This document shows, piece by piece, positions 52,516 to 61,823 of a stretch of DNA of 64,000 nt; the first letter of the stretch is position 1; each line of letters begins with the position of its first letter. A model generated the notes under the pieces. The model saw only the letters and a program-made list of their open reading frames with translations. It ran no database searches and had not been told where the DNA came from. Origin of the DNA: Palsa-504 sp963769715. GTDB taxonomy: Bacteria > Actinomycetota > Actinomycetes > Streptosporangiales > Streptosporangiaceae. Made by a program: the position numbers and the translations under genes. The stretch is taken from contig CAVYNE010000029.1 of the NCBI GenBank assembly GCA_963769715.1, positions 124,001 through 188,000 on the forward strand, in the 5' to 3' direction.

Positions 52516-54596
52516 ACGTGTCGTCGCGCCGTCGGCTGCTGGTGCTCTACGTGGTGGCCGCCGCCATGCTGGTCTCGCTGGGCGGCAGGCTCTGGTACCT
52601 GCAGGTGATGAACAACACCGCGTTCACCAAGCTCGCCGCCGCGAACCAGACCAGGGACGTGATCGTGCCCGCGGTCCGCGGCCAGATCCTGGACGACGTG
52701 GGGAACCGGCTGGTAACCAACCACACCGCCCTGGTCGTCTCGGTGGACATGATGAACCTGTCCCAGCAGCCCGGTGGCGCCGCGCCGGTGCTGCACCGAC
52801 TGGCCCCGCTGCTCGGAATCTCCTACCAGCTGCTGACAGAAAAGACGCGGCTGTGCACTGCGGGTGTCCCGCAGCCCTGCTGGGCCGGTTCGCCCTACCA
52901 GCCCATCCCGGTGGACCAGAACGTCTCCGACCGGGTAGCACTGCAGGTGATGGAGGAGCAGAAGCAGTTCCCCGGGGTGACCGCGCAGGTGCAGCCGGTG
53001 ATCAACTATCCGCAGCCGGACGGGGCCAACCCGGCTCAGGTCCTCGGCTACCTGCAGCCGATCACCCCGCAGGAGATCGCCAGCAGGCACCTGCCGGTGA
53101 CTGGCTTCTCCGGCGTGGACCTGGTCGGCCAGGCCGGCCTGGAAGCCCAGTACGACAGCCAGCTCCGCGGCCAGGCGGGCACCCAGGTGGTGTCGGTCAA
53201 CGCCGCGGGGGACGTCACCGGTGCGGTCAGCCAGACCCCGCCGGTTAACGGTGACGACCTCGTGACCAGCCTCAACGCGCAGATCCAGACCGACGCCCAG
53301 AACGCGCTCAACGGTGCCATCGCCCGGTCGCGCGCGTCGGGGAACAACGCCAACCAGGGCGCCGCGGTCGTGATGACGACCACCGGCCGGGTGGTGGCCA
53401 TGGCCAGCTACCCGGACTACAACCCGAGCGTATGGACCGGCGGCATCTCCCAGCAGGAGTTCAACGCGCTGTTCGGCCCTGCCGACGGGGAGCCGATCAT
53501 CAACTGGACCACCCAGGGCCAGTACGCGCCCGGCTCCACGTTCAAGGTCACCTCGACCGCCGCCGCGGTCGCGGCCGGGTACCCGCTGAACGGCCTGTAC
53601 AACTGCCCCGGCTCGGTCACCATCGGCGGCCAGACCTTCGGCAACGACGGCGAGCCGAGCCTCGGCGACATGACGTTCGCCACGGCCCTCATCCAGTCCT
53701 GCGACACGGTGTACTACAACCTCGGCTACGACATGTACCTCGCCGACGACGTGAAGGCCAACTCGGTGAGGTCGCCGAACGCGCCGGTGCAGAAGATGCA
53801 GCAGATGGAGCTGGCCTGGGGCTTCGGGCAGAACACCGGCGTCGACCTGCCCGCCGAGTCGGCCGGATCCATCCCGACCAGGCAGTGGCTGTACTACCTG
53901 TGGAAGGACAACGCCCACACCGGTCAGGACTGGTGCAAGAACGGACGCCAGTACGGCAGCTACGTGCAGCAGATCGAGTACCAGGACTGCCAGAGCGGGT
54001 GGGTATGGGAGCCGGGTCAGGCGGCCATCGCCGCGATCGGCCAGGGCTACGTAACCGTCACCCCGCTCCAGCTCGCCAACGCCTACGTGGCGCTGGCCAA
54101 CGGCGGCACGCTGTACAGCCCGCGGATCGGCGAGGCGCTGGTCTCGCCGGTCACCGGCCAGGTGGTCCAGCGGATCAACCCGCCGGTCGTCCGCCACCTG
54201 CCCGTGTCCGGATATACGCTGTCCTACATCCGCAGCGCGCTGGCCGGCGTGGTGACCCAGGGCACCGCGGCCGGCGCCTTCGGCGGCTTCCCGCTGAACC
54301 AGGTCTGCGTGGCGGGCAAGACCGGTACCGCCCAGCTGTTCGGCCAGAACGCGACCTCGGTGTTCGCCTCGTTCGCGCCGTGCGACAACCCGAAGTACGT
54401 GGTCCTGGTCATGGTCCCCGACTCCGGTTACGGCGCCGACGTGGCGGCGCCCGCGGTCCGGCAGATCTGGGACGGCATCTTCGGTCTCGAGGGACACCAG
54501 GCGGCCGTGCCCGGCGGCCAGGTGCCGTCCTCGCCGCCGCGGATCTCCTCGACCGGGACGATCACCGCGCCGTCCGGCTACACCAAGGGGAAGTGA
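52512..54596 (+). CDS. mrdA: Penicillin-binding protein 2 (class B peptidoglycan transpeptidase)
   Basis: A 694-residue class B PBP. One N-terminal span (VLYVVAAAMLVSLGGRLWYL), the PBP dimer domain (VRGQILDDVGNRLV), then the transpeptidase domain: SxxK at PGSTFK (Ser about 342), SCD in the SxN position (about 396) and KTGT (about 602). It cross-links peptidoglycan during elongation or sporulation together with RodA. ATG 52512 has AGGAGG 6 bases before it and overlaps the mreD stop; ATG 52491 would lie inside mreD. Its stop overlaps the rodA start. Confidence 0.96.
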   Translation: MNVSSRRRLLVLYVVAAAMLVSLGGRLWYLQVMNNTAFTKLAAANQTRDVIVPAVRGQILDDVGNRLVTNHTALVVSVDMMNLSQQPGGAAPVLHRLAPLLGISYQLLTEKTRLCTAGVPQPCWAGSPYQPIPVDQNVSDRVALQVMEEQKQFPGVTAQVQPVINYPQPDGANPAQVLGYLQPITPQEIASRHLPVTGFSGVDLVGQAGLEAQYDSQLRGQAGTQVVSVNAAGDVTGAVSQTPPVNGDDLVTSLNAQIQTDAQNALNGAIARSRASGNNANQGAAVVMTTTGRVVAMASYPDYNPSVWTGGISQQEFNALFGPADGEPIINWTTQGQYAPGSTFKVTSTAAAVAAGYPLNGLYNCPGSVTIGGQTFGNDGEPSLGDMTFATALIQSCDTVYYNLGYDMYLADDVKANSVRSPNAPVQKMQQMELAWGFGQNTGVDLPAESAGSIPTRQWLYYLWKDNAHTGQDWCKNGRQYGSYVQQIEYQDCQSGWVWEPGQAAIAAIGQGYVTVTPLQLANAYVALANGGTLYSPRIGEALVSPVTGQVVQRINPPVVRHLPVSGYTLSYIRSALAGVVTQGTAAGAFGGFPLNQVCVAGKTGTAQLFGQNATSVFASFAPCDNPKYVVLVMVPDSGYGADVAAPAVRQIWDGIFGLEGHQAAVPGGQVPSSPPRISSTGTITAPSGYTKGK

Positions 54597-55825
54597 TGCT
54601 GGGCCGGAGCACGAGCTACACCGCGCGCGGTCTGACCACGCCGCGGCCGGGGGTGTTCTCCGGCCGCCGCCCGCGGTCCCTGCTGGCCCGGGCGTTCGCC
54701 AGGAACTCCCCGCTGCGGCACATGGACTGGCTGCTGGTCGTGGTGGTGCTCGGGCTGAGCGCCATCGGCACCCTGCTGGTCTGGTCGGCCACCCAGCCCG
54801 GCCTGCTCGCGGCGGGCCAGGACCCGCGCACTTACCTGAAGAAGCAGCTGCTCAACGTGGTGATCGGGCTGGTCCTGATGGCCGCGGTCAGCCTCGTCGA
54901 CACCAGGCAGCTGCGGACCTGGGTGCCGTTTTTCTACGGCGCGACCATGCTCGCCCTGCTGGCCGTGCTCACCCCGATCGGCTCCGACATCAACGGCGCG
55001 CGCGCGTGGATCTCGCTGCCCGGCGGCTTCCAGGTCGAGCCGTCGGAGTTCGCGAAGGTCGCGCTGATCCTGGGGGTGGCGATGATCTTCAGCCAGGCCC
55101 GCCCCGGGGTCTCCGGCGGCCCCGGCGTCCGCTCGCTGCTGCTCGCGCTGGCCTGCGCCGCGCCGCTGATCGGCCTGGTAGTGATCGAGCCGGCCCTCGG
55201 CGTAGCCCTGGTGCTCGTCGTGGTGACCACCACCATGATCGTGCTGTCCGGCCTGCGGCTGCGCATCATCGCGGCGCTCGCGGGCCTGGTGGCCGTGACG
55301 GTGGCCGCGGCCGGCGGCCTGCACCTGCTGAAGTCCTACCAGCTCACCCGGTTCACCTCCTTCCTGCACCCGTCCGCCGACCTGGCCGGTGCCGGCTACA
55401 ACGCGGCCCAGGCCAAGATCGCGGTCGGCTCCGGCGGGATGTTCGGCGAAGGCCTGTTCCACGGCCATCTGGTGGCGGGCAACTTCGTCCCGTCCCAGCA
55501 GACCGACTTCATCTTCACCGTGGCCGGCGAGGAACTCGGCTTCACCGGCACCATCGTGATCGTTTTCCTGCTTGGCGTGGTGATAATCCGGGCGCTGCGG
55601 ATCGCCACCCGGGCCGACGACCTGTTCGGCCTGCTGGTCGCGTCCGGCATCGCGATGTGGTTCGCGTTCCAGTCGTTCGTGAACATCGGCATGACGATCG
55701 GCATCATGCCGATCACCGGCCTCCCGCTGCCCTTCGTCTCCTACGGCGGCTCCGCCGTCTTCGCCGACATGATCGCCATCGGCCTGCTCCAGTCCGTCCA
55801 CCGCCGCCGCATAATCTTCGAGTGA
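54596..55825 (+). CDS. rodA: RodA, SEDS peptidoglycan glycosyltransferase
   Basis: A 409-residue SEDS-family protein with about ten membrane spans. The hallmarks are GARAWISLPGGFQVEPSEFA, the large loop with GYNAAQAKIAVGSGGMFGEG, QTDFIFTVAGEELGF, and ITGLPLPFVSYGGSA. It polymerises glycan from lipid II and works with PBP2. ATG 54596 shares one base with the mrdA stop (TGATG) and has AAGGGG 6 bases before it; GTG 54593 is the alternative. A longer open frame upstream overlaps mrdA and is not credible. It is last in the mre operon. Confidence 0.97.
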   Translation: MLGRSTSYTARGLTTPRPGVFSGRRPRSLLARAFARNSPLRHMDWLLVVVVLGLSAIGTLLVWSATQPGLLAAGQDPRTYLKKQLLNVVIGLVLMAAVSLVDTRQLRTWVPFFYGATMLALLAVLTPIGSDINGARAWISLPGGFQVEPSEFAKVALILGVAMIFSQARPGVSGGPGVRSLLLALACAAPLIGLVVIEPALGVALVLVVVTTTMIVLSGLRLRIIAALAGLVAVTVAAAGGLHLLKSYQLTRFTSFLHPSADLAGAGYNAAQAKIAVGSGGMFGEGLFHGHLVAGNFVPSQQTDFIFTVAGEELGFTGTIVIVFLLGVVIIRALRIATRADDLFGLLVASGIAMWFAFQSFVNIGMTIGIMPITGLPLPFVSYGGSAVFADMIAIGLLQSVHRRRIIFE

Positions 55826-55843
55826 CGCGGCCCGGCGGCTGCC

Positions 55844-56209
55844 CTACTTCGGCATGAACGTGATCGTGGTCACGTTCTTGTGGCCCAGCCCGGCCACGCT
55901 CACGGTGGAGTCGGTGAACTTGGACAGCGCGTCGATGTTGCCCTGGAAGCCGTGACCGGTGAACTGGATGAACGCTACGGTGTTGCCGGACTGGCTGACC
56001 ACCGAGTTGGTGGTGACCGTGTAGCCGGCCTGCGGTAGCGCCCGGGCGTAGAAGCTCGACACCTTGGCTGGGGTGATCGTGCCGAAGATGATGACGGTCT
56101 CCTGGCTGCTGGCGACGTTCTCGGCTACGTTCGCCCCGGCCGGGACCGGGAAGCTGCCGACCTCGCCGCTCACCTGGATCATGCGGCCCGCGGCGGTCCC
56201 GACGGGCAT
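55844..56209 (-). CDS. Hypothetical protein, probably missing its signal peptide
   Basis: A 121-residue frame, or about 112 from ATG 56182. It is beta-rich: GSFPVPAGANVAENVASSQE, TPAKVSSFYARALPQAGYTV and FIQFTGHGFQGNIDALSKFT. This resembles exported proteins of actinomycetes, but no signal peptide is present. The upstream side ends in a 23-bp tandem duplication (56192-56237) that may have destroyed the original start. It converges with rodA, 18 bases between stops. Function unknown. Confidence 0.5.
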   Translation of the reverse strand: MPVGTAAGRMIQVSGEVGSFPVPAGANVAENVASSQETVIIFGTITPAKVSSFYARALPQAGYTVTTNSVVSQSGNTVAFIQFTGHGFQGNIDALSKFTDSTVSVAGLGHKNVTTITFMPK

Positions 56210-56237
56210 GCCGCGGCGGTCCCGACGGGCATGCCGC
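56192..56237. repeat. 23-bp direct tandem duplication
   Basis: The unit starting GGCGGTCCCGACGGGCATGC occurs at 56192-56214 and again at 56215-56237 without change, between the hypothetical gene and the radical-SAM gene. A recent slip duplication. Confidence 0.85.
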
Positions 56238-56269
56238 GACGAGGCCGCGGGCAGCCCGGCCCGTTCGGA

Positions 56270-56275
56270 TACTCT
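56270..56275 (+). promoter_or_regulatory. -10 box for the radical SAM gene, leaderless start likely
   Basis: TACTCT lies 6 bases before ATG 56282 with no ribosome site between, so the transcript probably begins at the start codon. Confidence 0.4.
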
Positions 56276-56281
56276 GGTCTG

Positions 56282-58234
56282 ATGCCTGTCGAATCGGTGT
56301 ACCCAGCGCTTGAGCCGCTGCTGCCACGCGTGCGCAAGCCCATCCAGTACGTCGGCGGCGAGGTGGGCTCAGTTACCAAGGACTGGGACAGCGCGGATGT
56401 CCGGTGGGCGCTGTGCTACCCGGACGCTTACGAAGTCGGGCTGCCCAACCAGGGCATCCAGATCCTCTACGAGGTGCTGAACGAGCGTGCGGGCGTGCTC
56501 GCCGAACGCACCTACACCGTGTGGCCCGACCTCGAGGCGCTGATGCGCGAGAACGGCGTGCCCCAGTTCACCCTGGAGGCGCACCGGCCGGTCGGCGCCT
56601 TCGACGTGCTCGGGGTGAGCTTCGCCACCGAGATGGCGTACACGAACCTCCTGACCGTGATCGACCTGGCGGGCATTCCTCTTTTCTCGGCCGAACGGAC
56701 CTTGGTGCATCCTCTGGTGATCGCCGGGGGCCACGCCGCGTTCAACCCCGAGCCGGTGGCGGACTTCCTCGACGTGGTAGTCCTCGGCGACGGTGAGCAG
56801 GCCGTGCTCGCGATCACGGACCTGGTTCGCGACTGGAAGCAGGCCGGGCAGCCAGGAGGGCGGGATGGCTTGCTGCTCCGGCTCTCGACGGTGGCGTATG
56901 TTCCTCGTTTTTACGACGTAGCGTACCATTCCGACGGCAGGATTTCAAAAGTAGTTCCGAATCGGCCCGACGTTCCGTCCGTAGTTTCGAAATACACCGT
57001 GATGGACCTGGACGCGTGGCCCTATCCGCGCCAGCCCATCGTCCCGGTCGCGGAGACCGTGCACGAGCGGTACAGCGTGGAGATCTTCCGCGGCTGCACC
57101 CGGGGCTGCCGGTTCTGCCAGGCCGGAATGATCACCAGGCCGGTGCGGGAGCGGTCCATCACCACGATCGGCTCGATGGTCGCGAACGGCGTGGCGGCCA
57201 GCGGCTTCGACGAGGTCGGGCTCCTCTCGCTGTCCAGCGCCGACCATAGCGAGATCAACGAGATCGCCGTCGACCTGGCCGACTGCTACGAGGGGACCAA
57301 CGTCGGGCTGTCGCTGCCCTCCACCCGGGTCGACGCCTTCAACGTGACCCTCGCCGACGAGCTGAGCCGGAACGGGCGCAGGTCCGGGCTGACGTTCGCC
57401 CCGGAGGGCGGGTCCGAGCGGCTGCGCAAGGTGATCAACAAGATGGTCACAGAAGAGGACCTGATCAGAACCGTCACCACGGCCTACGCCAGCGGATGGC
57501 GCCAGGTGAAGCTGTACTTCATGTGCGGGCTGCCGACCGAGACCGACGAGGACGTGCTGGCCATCGCGCAGCTAGCCCGCAAGGTCATCGCGGCGGGCCG
57601 GAAGGCCGCCGGGCGGGGCGACATCAGGTGCACCGTGTCGATCGGCGGCTTCGTGCCCAAGCCCCACACGCCGTTCCAGTGGGCGGCGCAGTGCGCGCCC
57701 GAGGTGGTGGACGCCCGGCTGCGCGCGCTCGGCGGCGCGCTGCGCGCGGACCGCGGCTACGGCAAGGCGATCGGGTACCGCTATCACGACGGGCAGCCCG
57801 GCCTCATCGAGGGCCTGCTTTCCCGCGGTGACCGCCGCGTGGGGGGCGTGATCCTGGCGGCCTGGCGGGACGGCGCGCGGTTCGACGGGTGGAGCGAGCA
57901 CTTCTCGTTCGAACGCTGGCAGCGGTGCGCCGAGACGGCCCTGGCCGGGGAGCCGGTGGACCTTGCATGGTATACTACGCGCGAACGTGATTACAGCGAG
58001 GTGCTCCCCTGGGATCACCTGGACGCGGGTCTTGACCGCGACTGGCTGTGGCAGGACTGGCAGGACTCCATCGCTTCCGAGGGTTCAGGGGTCGCGGCAG
58101 AGGTGGAAGATTGCCGCTGGACTCCGTGTTATGAATGTGGGGTTTGTCCGGCCATGGGTACCGAGATCCAGGTGGGCCCGACGGGAGAGCGCCTTGACGG
58201 GAGGCGGCTGCTTCCCGTAGTGGGCGGGAGGTAG
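56282..58234 (+). CDS. TIGR03960-family B12-binding-domain/radical SAM protein
   Basis: A 650-residue protein. The N-terminal half has a B12-binding-like fold (VRWALCYPDAYEVGLPNQGI, FDVLGVSFATEMAYTNLL). The radical SAM core carries the cluster motif CTRGCRFC (Cys 4Fe-4S) and FAPEGGSERLRKVINK. The C-terminal end has a Cys-rich tail (CRWTPCYECGVCP) that may hold a second cluster. ATG 56282 is chosen; the open frame upstream is noncoding repeat. It always pairs with the DUF2344 gene that follows one base later. Substrate unknown, possibly an RNA or ribosomal modification given the rne-rplU neighbourhood. Confidence 0.93.
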   Translation: MPVESVYPALEPLLPRVRKPIQYVGGEVGSVTKDWDSADVRWALCYPDAYEVGLPNQGIQILYEVLNERAGVLAERTYTVWPDLEALMRENGVPQFTLEAHRPVGAFDVLGVSFATEMAYTNLLTVIDLAGIPLFSAERTLVHPLVIAGGHAAFNPEPVADFLDVVVLGDGEQAVLAITDLVRDWKQAGQPGGRDGLLLRLSTVAYVPRFYDVAYHSDGRISKVVPNRPDVPSVVSKYTVMDLDAWPYPRQPIVPVAETVHERYSVEIFRGCTRGCRFCQAGMITRPVRERSITTIGSMVANGVAASGFDEVGLLSLSSADHSEINEIAVDLADCYEGTNVGLSLPSTRVDAFNVTLADELSRNGRRSGLTFAPEGGSERLRKVINKMVTEEDLIRTVTTAYASGWRQVKLYFMCGLPTETDEDVLAIAQLARKVIAAGRKAAGRGDIRCTVSIGGFVPKPHTPFQWAAQCAPEVVDARLRALGGALRADRGYGKAIGYRYHDGQPGLIEGLLSRGDRRVGGVILAAWRDGARFDGWSEHFSFERWQRCAETALAGEPVDLAWYTTRERDYSEVLPWDHLDAGLDRDWLWQDWQDSIASEGSGVAAEVEDCRWTPCYECGVCPAMGTEIQVGPTGERLDGRRLLPVVGGR

Positions 58235-58235
58235 C

Positions 58236-59015
58236 GTGGCGGCACCGGCACCCACCAGGCCTGCGGTGCAGCATCTGGTGGTCCGGTATGCTAAGCGTGG
58301 AAAGATGCGTTTTGCCAGCCACAGGGACGTGGCGCGTGCTTTCGAGCGGGGAGTGCGCAAGGCGGGTCTGCCGATCGCTTATTCTGCCGGGTTCACGCCG
58401 CATCCGAAGATTTCCTATGCGGGCGGTGCTCCGACCGGTGTAGCGAGCGAGGCTGAGTATCTCAGCCTCGGGCTGACCGACCGGCAGGATGAGACGCAGG
58501 TGTGCCAGCGGCTCGACGCGGCACTGCCTGATGGGATTGATGTGATCGACGTCACGGAAGATGTTGGCAAGGGGGCCGGCACTGCCTTTGGCCACTTGGA
58601 AGCATCGCAGTGGCGAGTGGTTCTACCGGGCGTGGGACCGGCGGCGGCGCAGCGGGCCGTCGCGGGTTTTCTCACCCTGGGCGAGGCGCCGGTGGAGCGT
58701 CTCACGGACAAGGGCGTCCGACGGCTGGATGCCCGCGCGGCCGTGGTCGAGATGAACGTTGTTGATATGGGACCGACCACGGCTGATCCTGACGGCGGCC
58801 AGCGTGCCGCCGTGACAGGCCTCGAAGATTGTGCCATTCTTCGAATGGTTGTTCTGCATACGGCGCCTGCCGTGCGGCCCGAGGATATCTTGACCGCGCT
58901 GCGCGAACAGGTCGGCATCATTCCGTCTTCGCCACCCATGACCACCCGGATGGCGCAGGGCCCGCGGGCCCTGCTGACCAGGGAAGCCCTGTTGACTGGG
59001 GAGAAGGGGTCATGA
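58236..59015 (+). CDS. TIGR03936/DUF2344-family protein
   Basis: A 259-residue protein, partner of the radical SAM protein. The N-terminal part (VVRYAKRGKMRFASHRDVAR, GLPIAYSAGFTPHPKISYAG) is the family signature. In some bacteria this domain is fused to the radical SAM protein. GTG 58236 follows the previous stop by one base, so the two are one operon. The C-terminal domain (ILRMVVLHTAPAVRPEDILT) is less conserved. Role unknown. Confidence 0.9.
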   Translation: MAAPAPTRPAVQHLVVRYAKRGKMRFASHRDVARAFERGVRKAGLPIAYSAGFTPHPKISYAGGAPTGVASEAEYLSLGLTDRQDETQVCQRLDAALPDGIDVIDVTEDVGKGAGTAFGHLEASQWRVVLPGVGPAAAQRAVAGFLTLGEAPVERLTDKGVRRLDARAAVVEMNVVDMGPTTADPDGGQRAAVTGLEDCAILRMVVLHTAPAVRPEDILTALREQVGIIPSSPPMTTRMAQGPRALLTREALLTGEKGS

Positions 59016-59249
59016 CGGCGATGCGGTGGTGCCAGGGAGCCGTACCCAACAAGACAGAGATAGGTTACGAGGCTCGGTGCTGTCGGGCTCGCGCGGTAAC
59101 CGCGCGGACCCAGGACCGCCAGCGCGGCTCCGCCTGGGCCTTCGTTTACAACGTGCTCCCGTGCGGTGTGCGGGTGCGTCGCGGAACGCCGCCAGTTAGC
59201 GGAACGCCGCGATACCGCGCGCCCGGGAGCCTGACTGGAGATTGCCCGA
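59016..59249. other. Leader region of the RNase E/G gene
   Basis: 234 bases without a gene. GC-rich with short inverted repeats (CGCGGTAACCGCG near 59092-59104). RNase E genes are often controlled through their leader; nothing more specific is visible. Confidence 0.4.
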
Positions 59250-61823
59250 ATGCTCGAGAGCGAGCTGTACGACAGAGAATTCAATGACAACGCCACGGGC
59301 GGGCGTGGTGCCGGCGAGCTGAACCCGGCCGTGCCCGCGGCGGTGTTCCAGCCGCCGCAGGTGGTGTTCCAGCCGCCGACGGCGCCGCCCGAGTCCGTTC
59401 GGCCCGAGCCCGCGTCGCCTGGCCAGGCGGGCGCCTCCCCGGCGCCCACCGGGACCAGCGGGAACGCCGACGGGAGCGGTAGCTTCGGCGACGATGACGA
59501 CGGCGCGGCGGCGGGTCGCCGCCGCCGGCGGCGACCGAGCCGCGGCCGGGGCAGGAACGCCGACCAGGACGCCGCGGCGGAAGCCGGCGACGGCCAGTCG
59601 GAAACCCAGGCTGGTGAGGGAACCCAGGACACACAGGCGGCTCAAGGGGGCCAAGGGGTCCAGCCGGGCGCGGCGAACGCCGACGGCCAGCCGGAGGCCC
59701 AGGGGGCCAGGCGCTCGTCTTCGCGCACCCGCAGCCGCCGGACCAGCGCGACCAGGGACGGGGCAGCCAGGGACGGGGCAGCCAGGGACGGGGCAGCCAG
59801 GGACGGGGCGGACACGTCGGCCGGCGCGGAGGGGTCCGCGTCGGCGGGAACCGCGGACGGCAACGGGGACGCCGACGCCAGCGGTCTGGCCGAGGACGAC
59901 GCCGAGGGCGCGGGCGGCACCGCGCGCCGGCGCCGCCGCAAGCGCCGCCGCGGTTCGCCCGAGGGCGTGGCCGGCCCGGACTCGCTGACCCCTGACGACC
60001 CGCCGGACACCGTGGTGCACGTCCGCGAGCCGAACGCCAGCGACGACGTGCGGTCGGTCCGGGGGTCCACCAGGCTCGAGGCGAAGAAGCAGCGGCGCCG
60101 CGAAGGCCGGGAAACCGGCCGCCGCCGCCCGCCGGTCATCACCGAGTCCGAGTTCCTCGCCCGCCGCGAGTCGGTCGAGCGTTCGATGGTGGTCCGCCAG
60201 CGCAAGGACCGTACCCAGATCGCCGTGCTCGAAGACGGCGTGCTGGTCGAGCACTACGTGAACCGGTCCAGCCATCAGTCCTACGTCGGCAACGTCTACC
60301 TGGGCAAGGTCCAGAACGTGCTGCCGTCGATGGAGGCCGCCTTCGTCGACGTCGGCAAGGGCCGCAATGCGGTGCTCTACGCCGGCGAGGTCAACTTCGA
60401 CGTCAGCGGGCTGGAGGGCCAGCCCAAGCGGATCGAGTCGGCGCTCAAGCCGGGCCAGTCGGTGATCGTGCAGGTCACCAAGGACCCGATGGGCCACAAG
60501 GGCGCCCGGCTGACCAGTCAGGTCAGCCTGCCCGGTCGCTACCTGGTCTATGTGCCCGGCGCGTCCATGACCGGCATCAGCCGCAAGCTGCCCGACACCG
60601 AACGCAACCGGCTCAAGCAGATCCTGAAGAAGGTGATGCCCGAGAACGCCGGCGTCATCGTCCGCACCGCGGCTGAGGGTGCGGCCGAGGAGGAGCTGGC
60701 CCGGGACGTCACCCGGCTCGCCGCCCAGTGGGAGGCGATCGAGAAGAAGGCCAAGACGGCCAGCGCCCCCGCGCTGCTCTACAGCGAGCCTGACCTGACC
60801 ATCCGCGTCATCAGGGACGTGTTCAACGAGGACTTCGGCAAGCTCGTGGTGTCCGGCGACGAGGCTTGGGACGTGGTGGACGAGTACGTCAAGTACGTCG
60901 CGCCGCACCTGGAGGACCGGATCAGCCGCTGGCAGGGCGACCGGGACGCGTTCGCCGAGTATCGCATCGACGAGCAGCTGGCCAAGGCGCTCGAGCGCAA
61001 GGTCTGGCTGCCGAGCGGCGGGTCGCTCGTCATCGACAAGACCGAGGCGATGACGGTCATCGACGTCAACACGGGCAAGTTCACCGGGCAGGGCGGGAAC
61101 CTGGAGGAGACCGTCACCCGGAACAACCTCGAGGCCGCAGAGGAGATCGTCCGCCAGCTCAGGCTGCGCGACGTGGGCGGCATCGTGGTCATCGACTTCA
61201 TCGACATGGTGCTCGAGAGCAACAGGGAACTGGTGCTGCGCAGGCTGCTCGAATGCCTGGCCCGGGACCGGACCAAGCACCAGGTCGCCGAGGTGACCTC
61301 GCTCGGCCTGGTCCAGATGACCAGGAAGCGGGTGGGCGCGGGCCTGCTCGAGGCCTTCTCGACGCCGTGCGAGTGCTGCAACGGCCGCGGCGTCATCCTC
61401 ACCTTCGACGCCGACACCGACGCCGACACCCACGCCTCGCACCACACCCACGGCCGTGGCAATGGCGGACGGGTTCCGGCTCCCGCCTCCATCGCCAGCC
61501 CGGCCTCGGTAGCGGCCCGCTCCCGCCCGGCCGAGATCCTCCCGCCCGCCGCCACCCCCGAGGCCGATGCCATCGTCCCAGACGCCCCGGCCGCGAGCAC
61601 CCAGGACAACGCCCAGGGCAATGGCCAGGCGCCCAGCGCCCAGGACAGCAGCGAGGCGCCGGCCGCCCCGGATGAGCCCACGCGCTCCGGCAGCGGACGC
61701 CGCCGTCGCCGCAAGCCCTCAGGCGCCTCAGCAGCCTCCGGTACGCCAGCAGCCCCAGCGACATCAGCACCCGAGGTAGCCGAGCCCGCAGCCGTACCAC
61801 AAGCCCAGGACGGCGCCGCCTGA
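59250..61823 (+). CDS. rne: Ribonuclease E/G
   Basis: An 857-residue endoribonuclease. Residues 1 to about 320 are disordered, Glu/Arg/Ala-rich, with four ARDGA repeats. The S1-like domain (SYVGNVYLGKVQNVLPSMEA, about 335) and the catalytic domain (MTVIDVNTGKF, NLEAAEEIVRQLRLRDVGGI, VVIDFIDM, whose Asp residues bind Mg) follow. The zinc-link region is TPCECCNGRG. The C-terminal 130 residues are again disordered and Arg/Ala-rich. It starts mRNA decay and processes rRNA and tRNA. ATG 59250 is chosen from the frame's first Met. It precedes rplU-rpmA-obg as in other actinomycetes. Confidence 0.95.
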   Translation: MLESELYDREFNDNATGGRGAGELNPAVPAAVFQPPQVVFQPPTAPPESVRPEPASPGQAGASPAPTGTSGNADGSGSFGDDDDGAAAGRRRRRRPSRGRGRNADQDAAAEAGDGQSETQAGEGTQDTQAAQGGQGVQPGAANADGQPEAQGARRSSSRTRSRRTSATRDGAARDGAARDGAARDGADTSAGAEGSASAGTADGNGDADASGLAEDDAEGAGGTARRRRRKRRRGSPEGVAGPDSLTPDDPPDTVVHVREPNASDDVRSVRGSTRLEAKKQRRREGRETGRRRPPVITESEFLARRESVERSMVVRQRKDRTQIAVLEDGVLVEHYVNRSSHQSYVGNVYLGKVQNVLPSMEAAFVDVGKGRNAVLYAGEVNFDVSGLEGQPKRIESALKPGQSVIVQVTKDPMGHKGARLTSQVSLPGRYLVYVPGASMTGISRKLPDTERNRLKQILKKVMPENAGVIVRTAAEGAAEEELARDVTRLAAQWEAIEKKAKTASAPALLYSEPDLTIRVIRDVFNEDFGKLVVSGDEAWDVVDEYVKYVAPHLEDRISRWQGDRDAFAEYRIDEQLAKALERKVWLPSGGSLVIDKTEAMTVIDVNTGKFTGQGGNLEETVTRNNLEAAEEIVRQLRLRDVGGIVVIDFIDMVLESNRELVLRRLLECLARDRTKHQVAEVTSLGLVQMTRKRVGAGLLEAFSTPCECCNGRGVILTFDADTDADTHASHHTHGRGNGGRVPAPASIASPASVAARSRPAEILPPAATPEADAIVPDAPAASTQDNAQGNGQAPSAQDSSEAPAAPDEPTRSGSGRRRRRKPSGASAASGTPAAPATSAPEVAEPAAVPQAQDGAA
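59752..59808 (+). repeat. 15-bp tandem repeats inside rne
   Basis: The unit GCAGCCAGGGACGGG is repeated about four times and encodes AARDG steps in the disordered N-terminus. In-frame, so copy number changes only alter length. Confidence 0.8.

Noticed and set aside
52445..53248. Plus-strand 267-codon frame across mreD and mrdA
   Set aside because: Out of frame with both well-supported genes; shadow.
53432..54592. Long N-terminal extension of the RodA frame into mrdA
   Set aside because: Overlaps the transpeptidase domain of mrdA completely; RodA's normal start at 54596 has a ribosome site.
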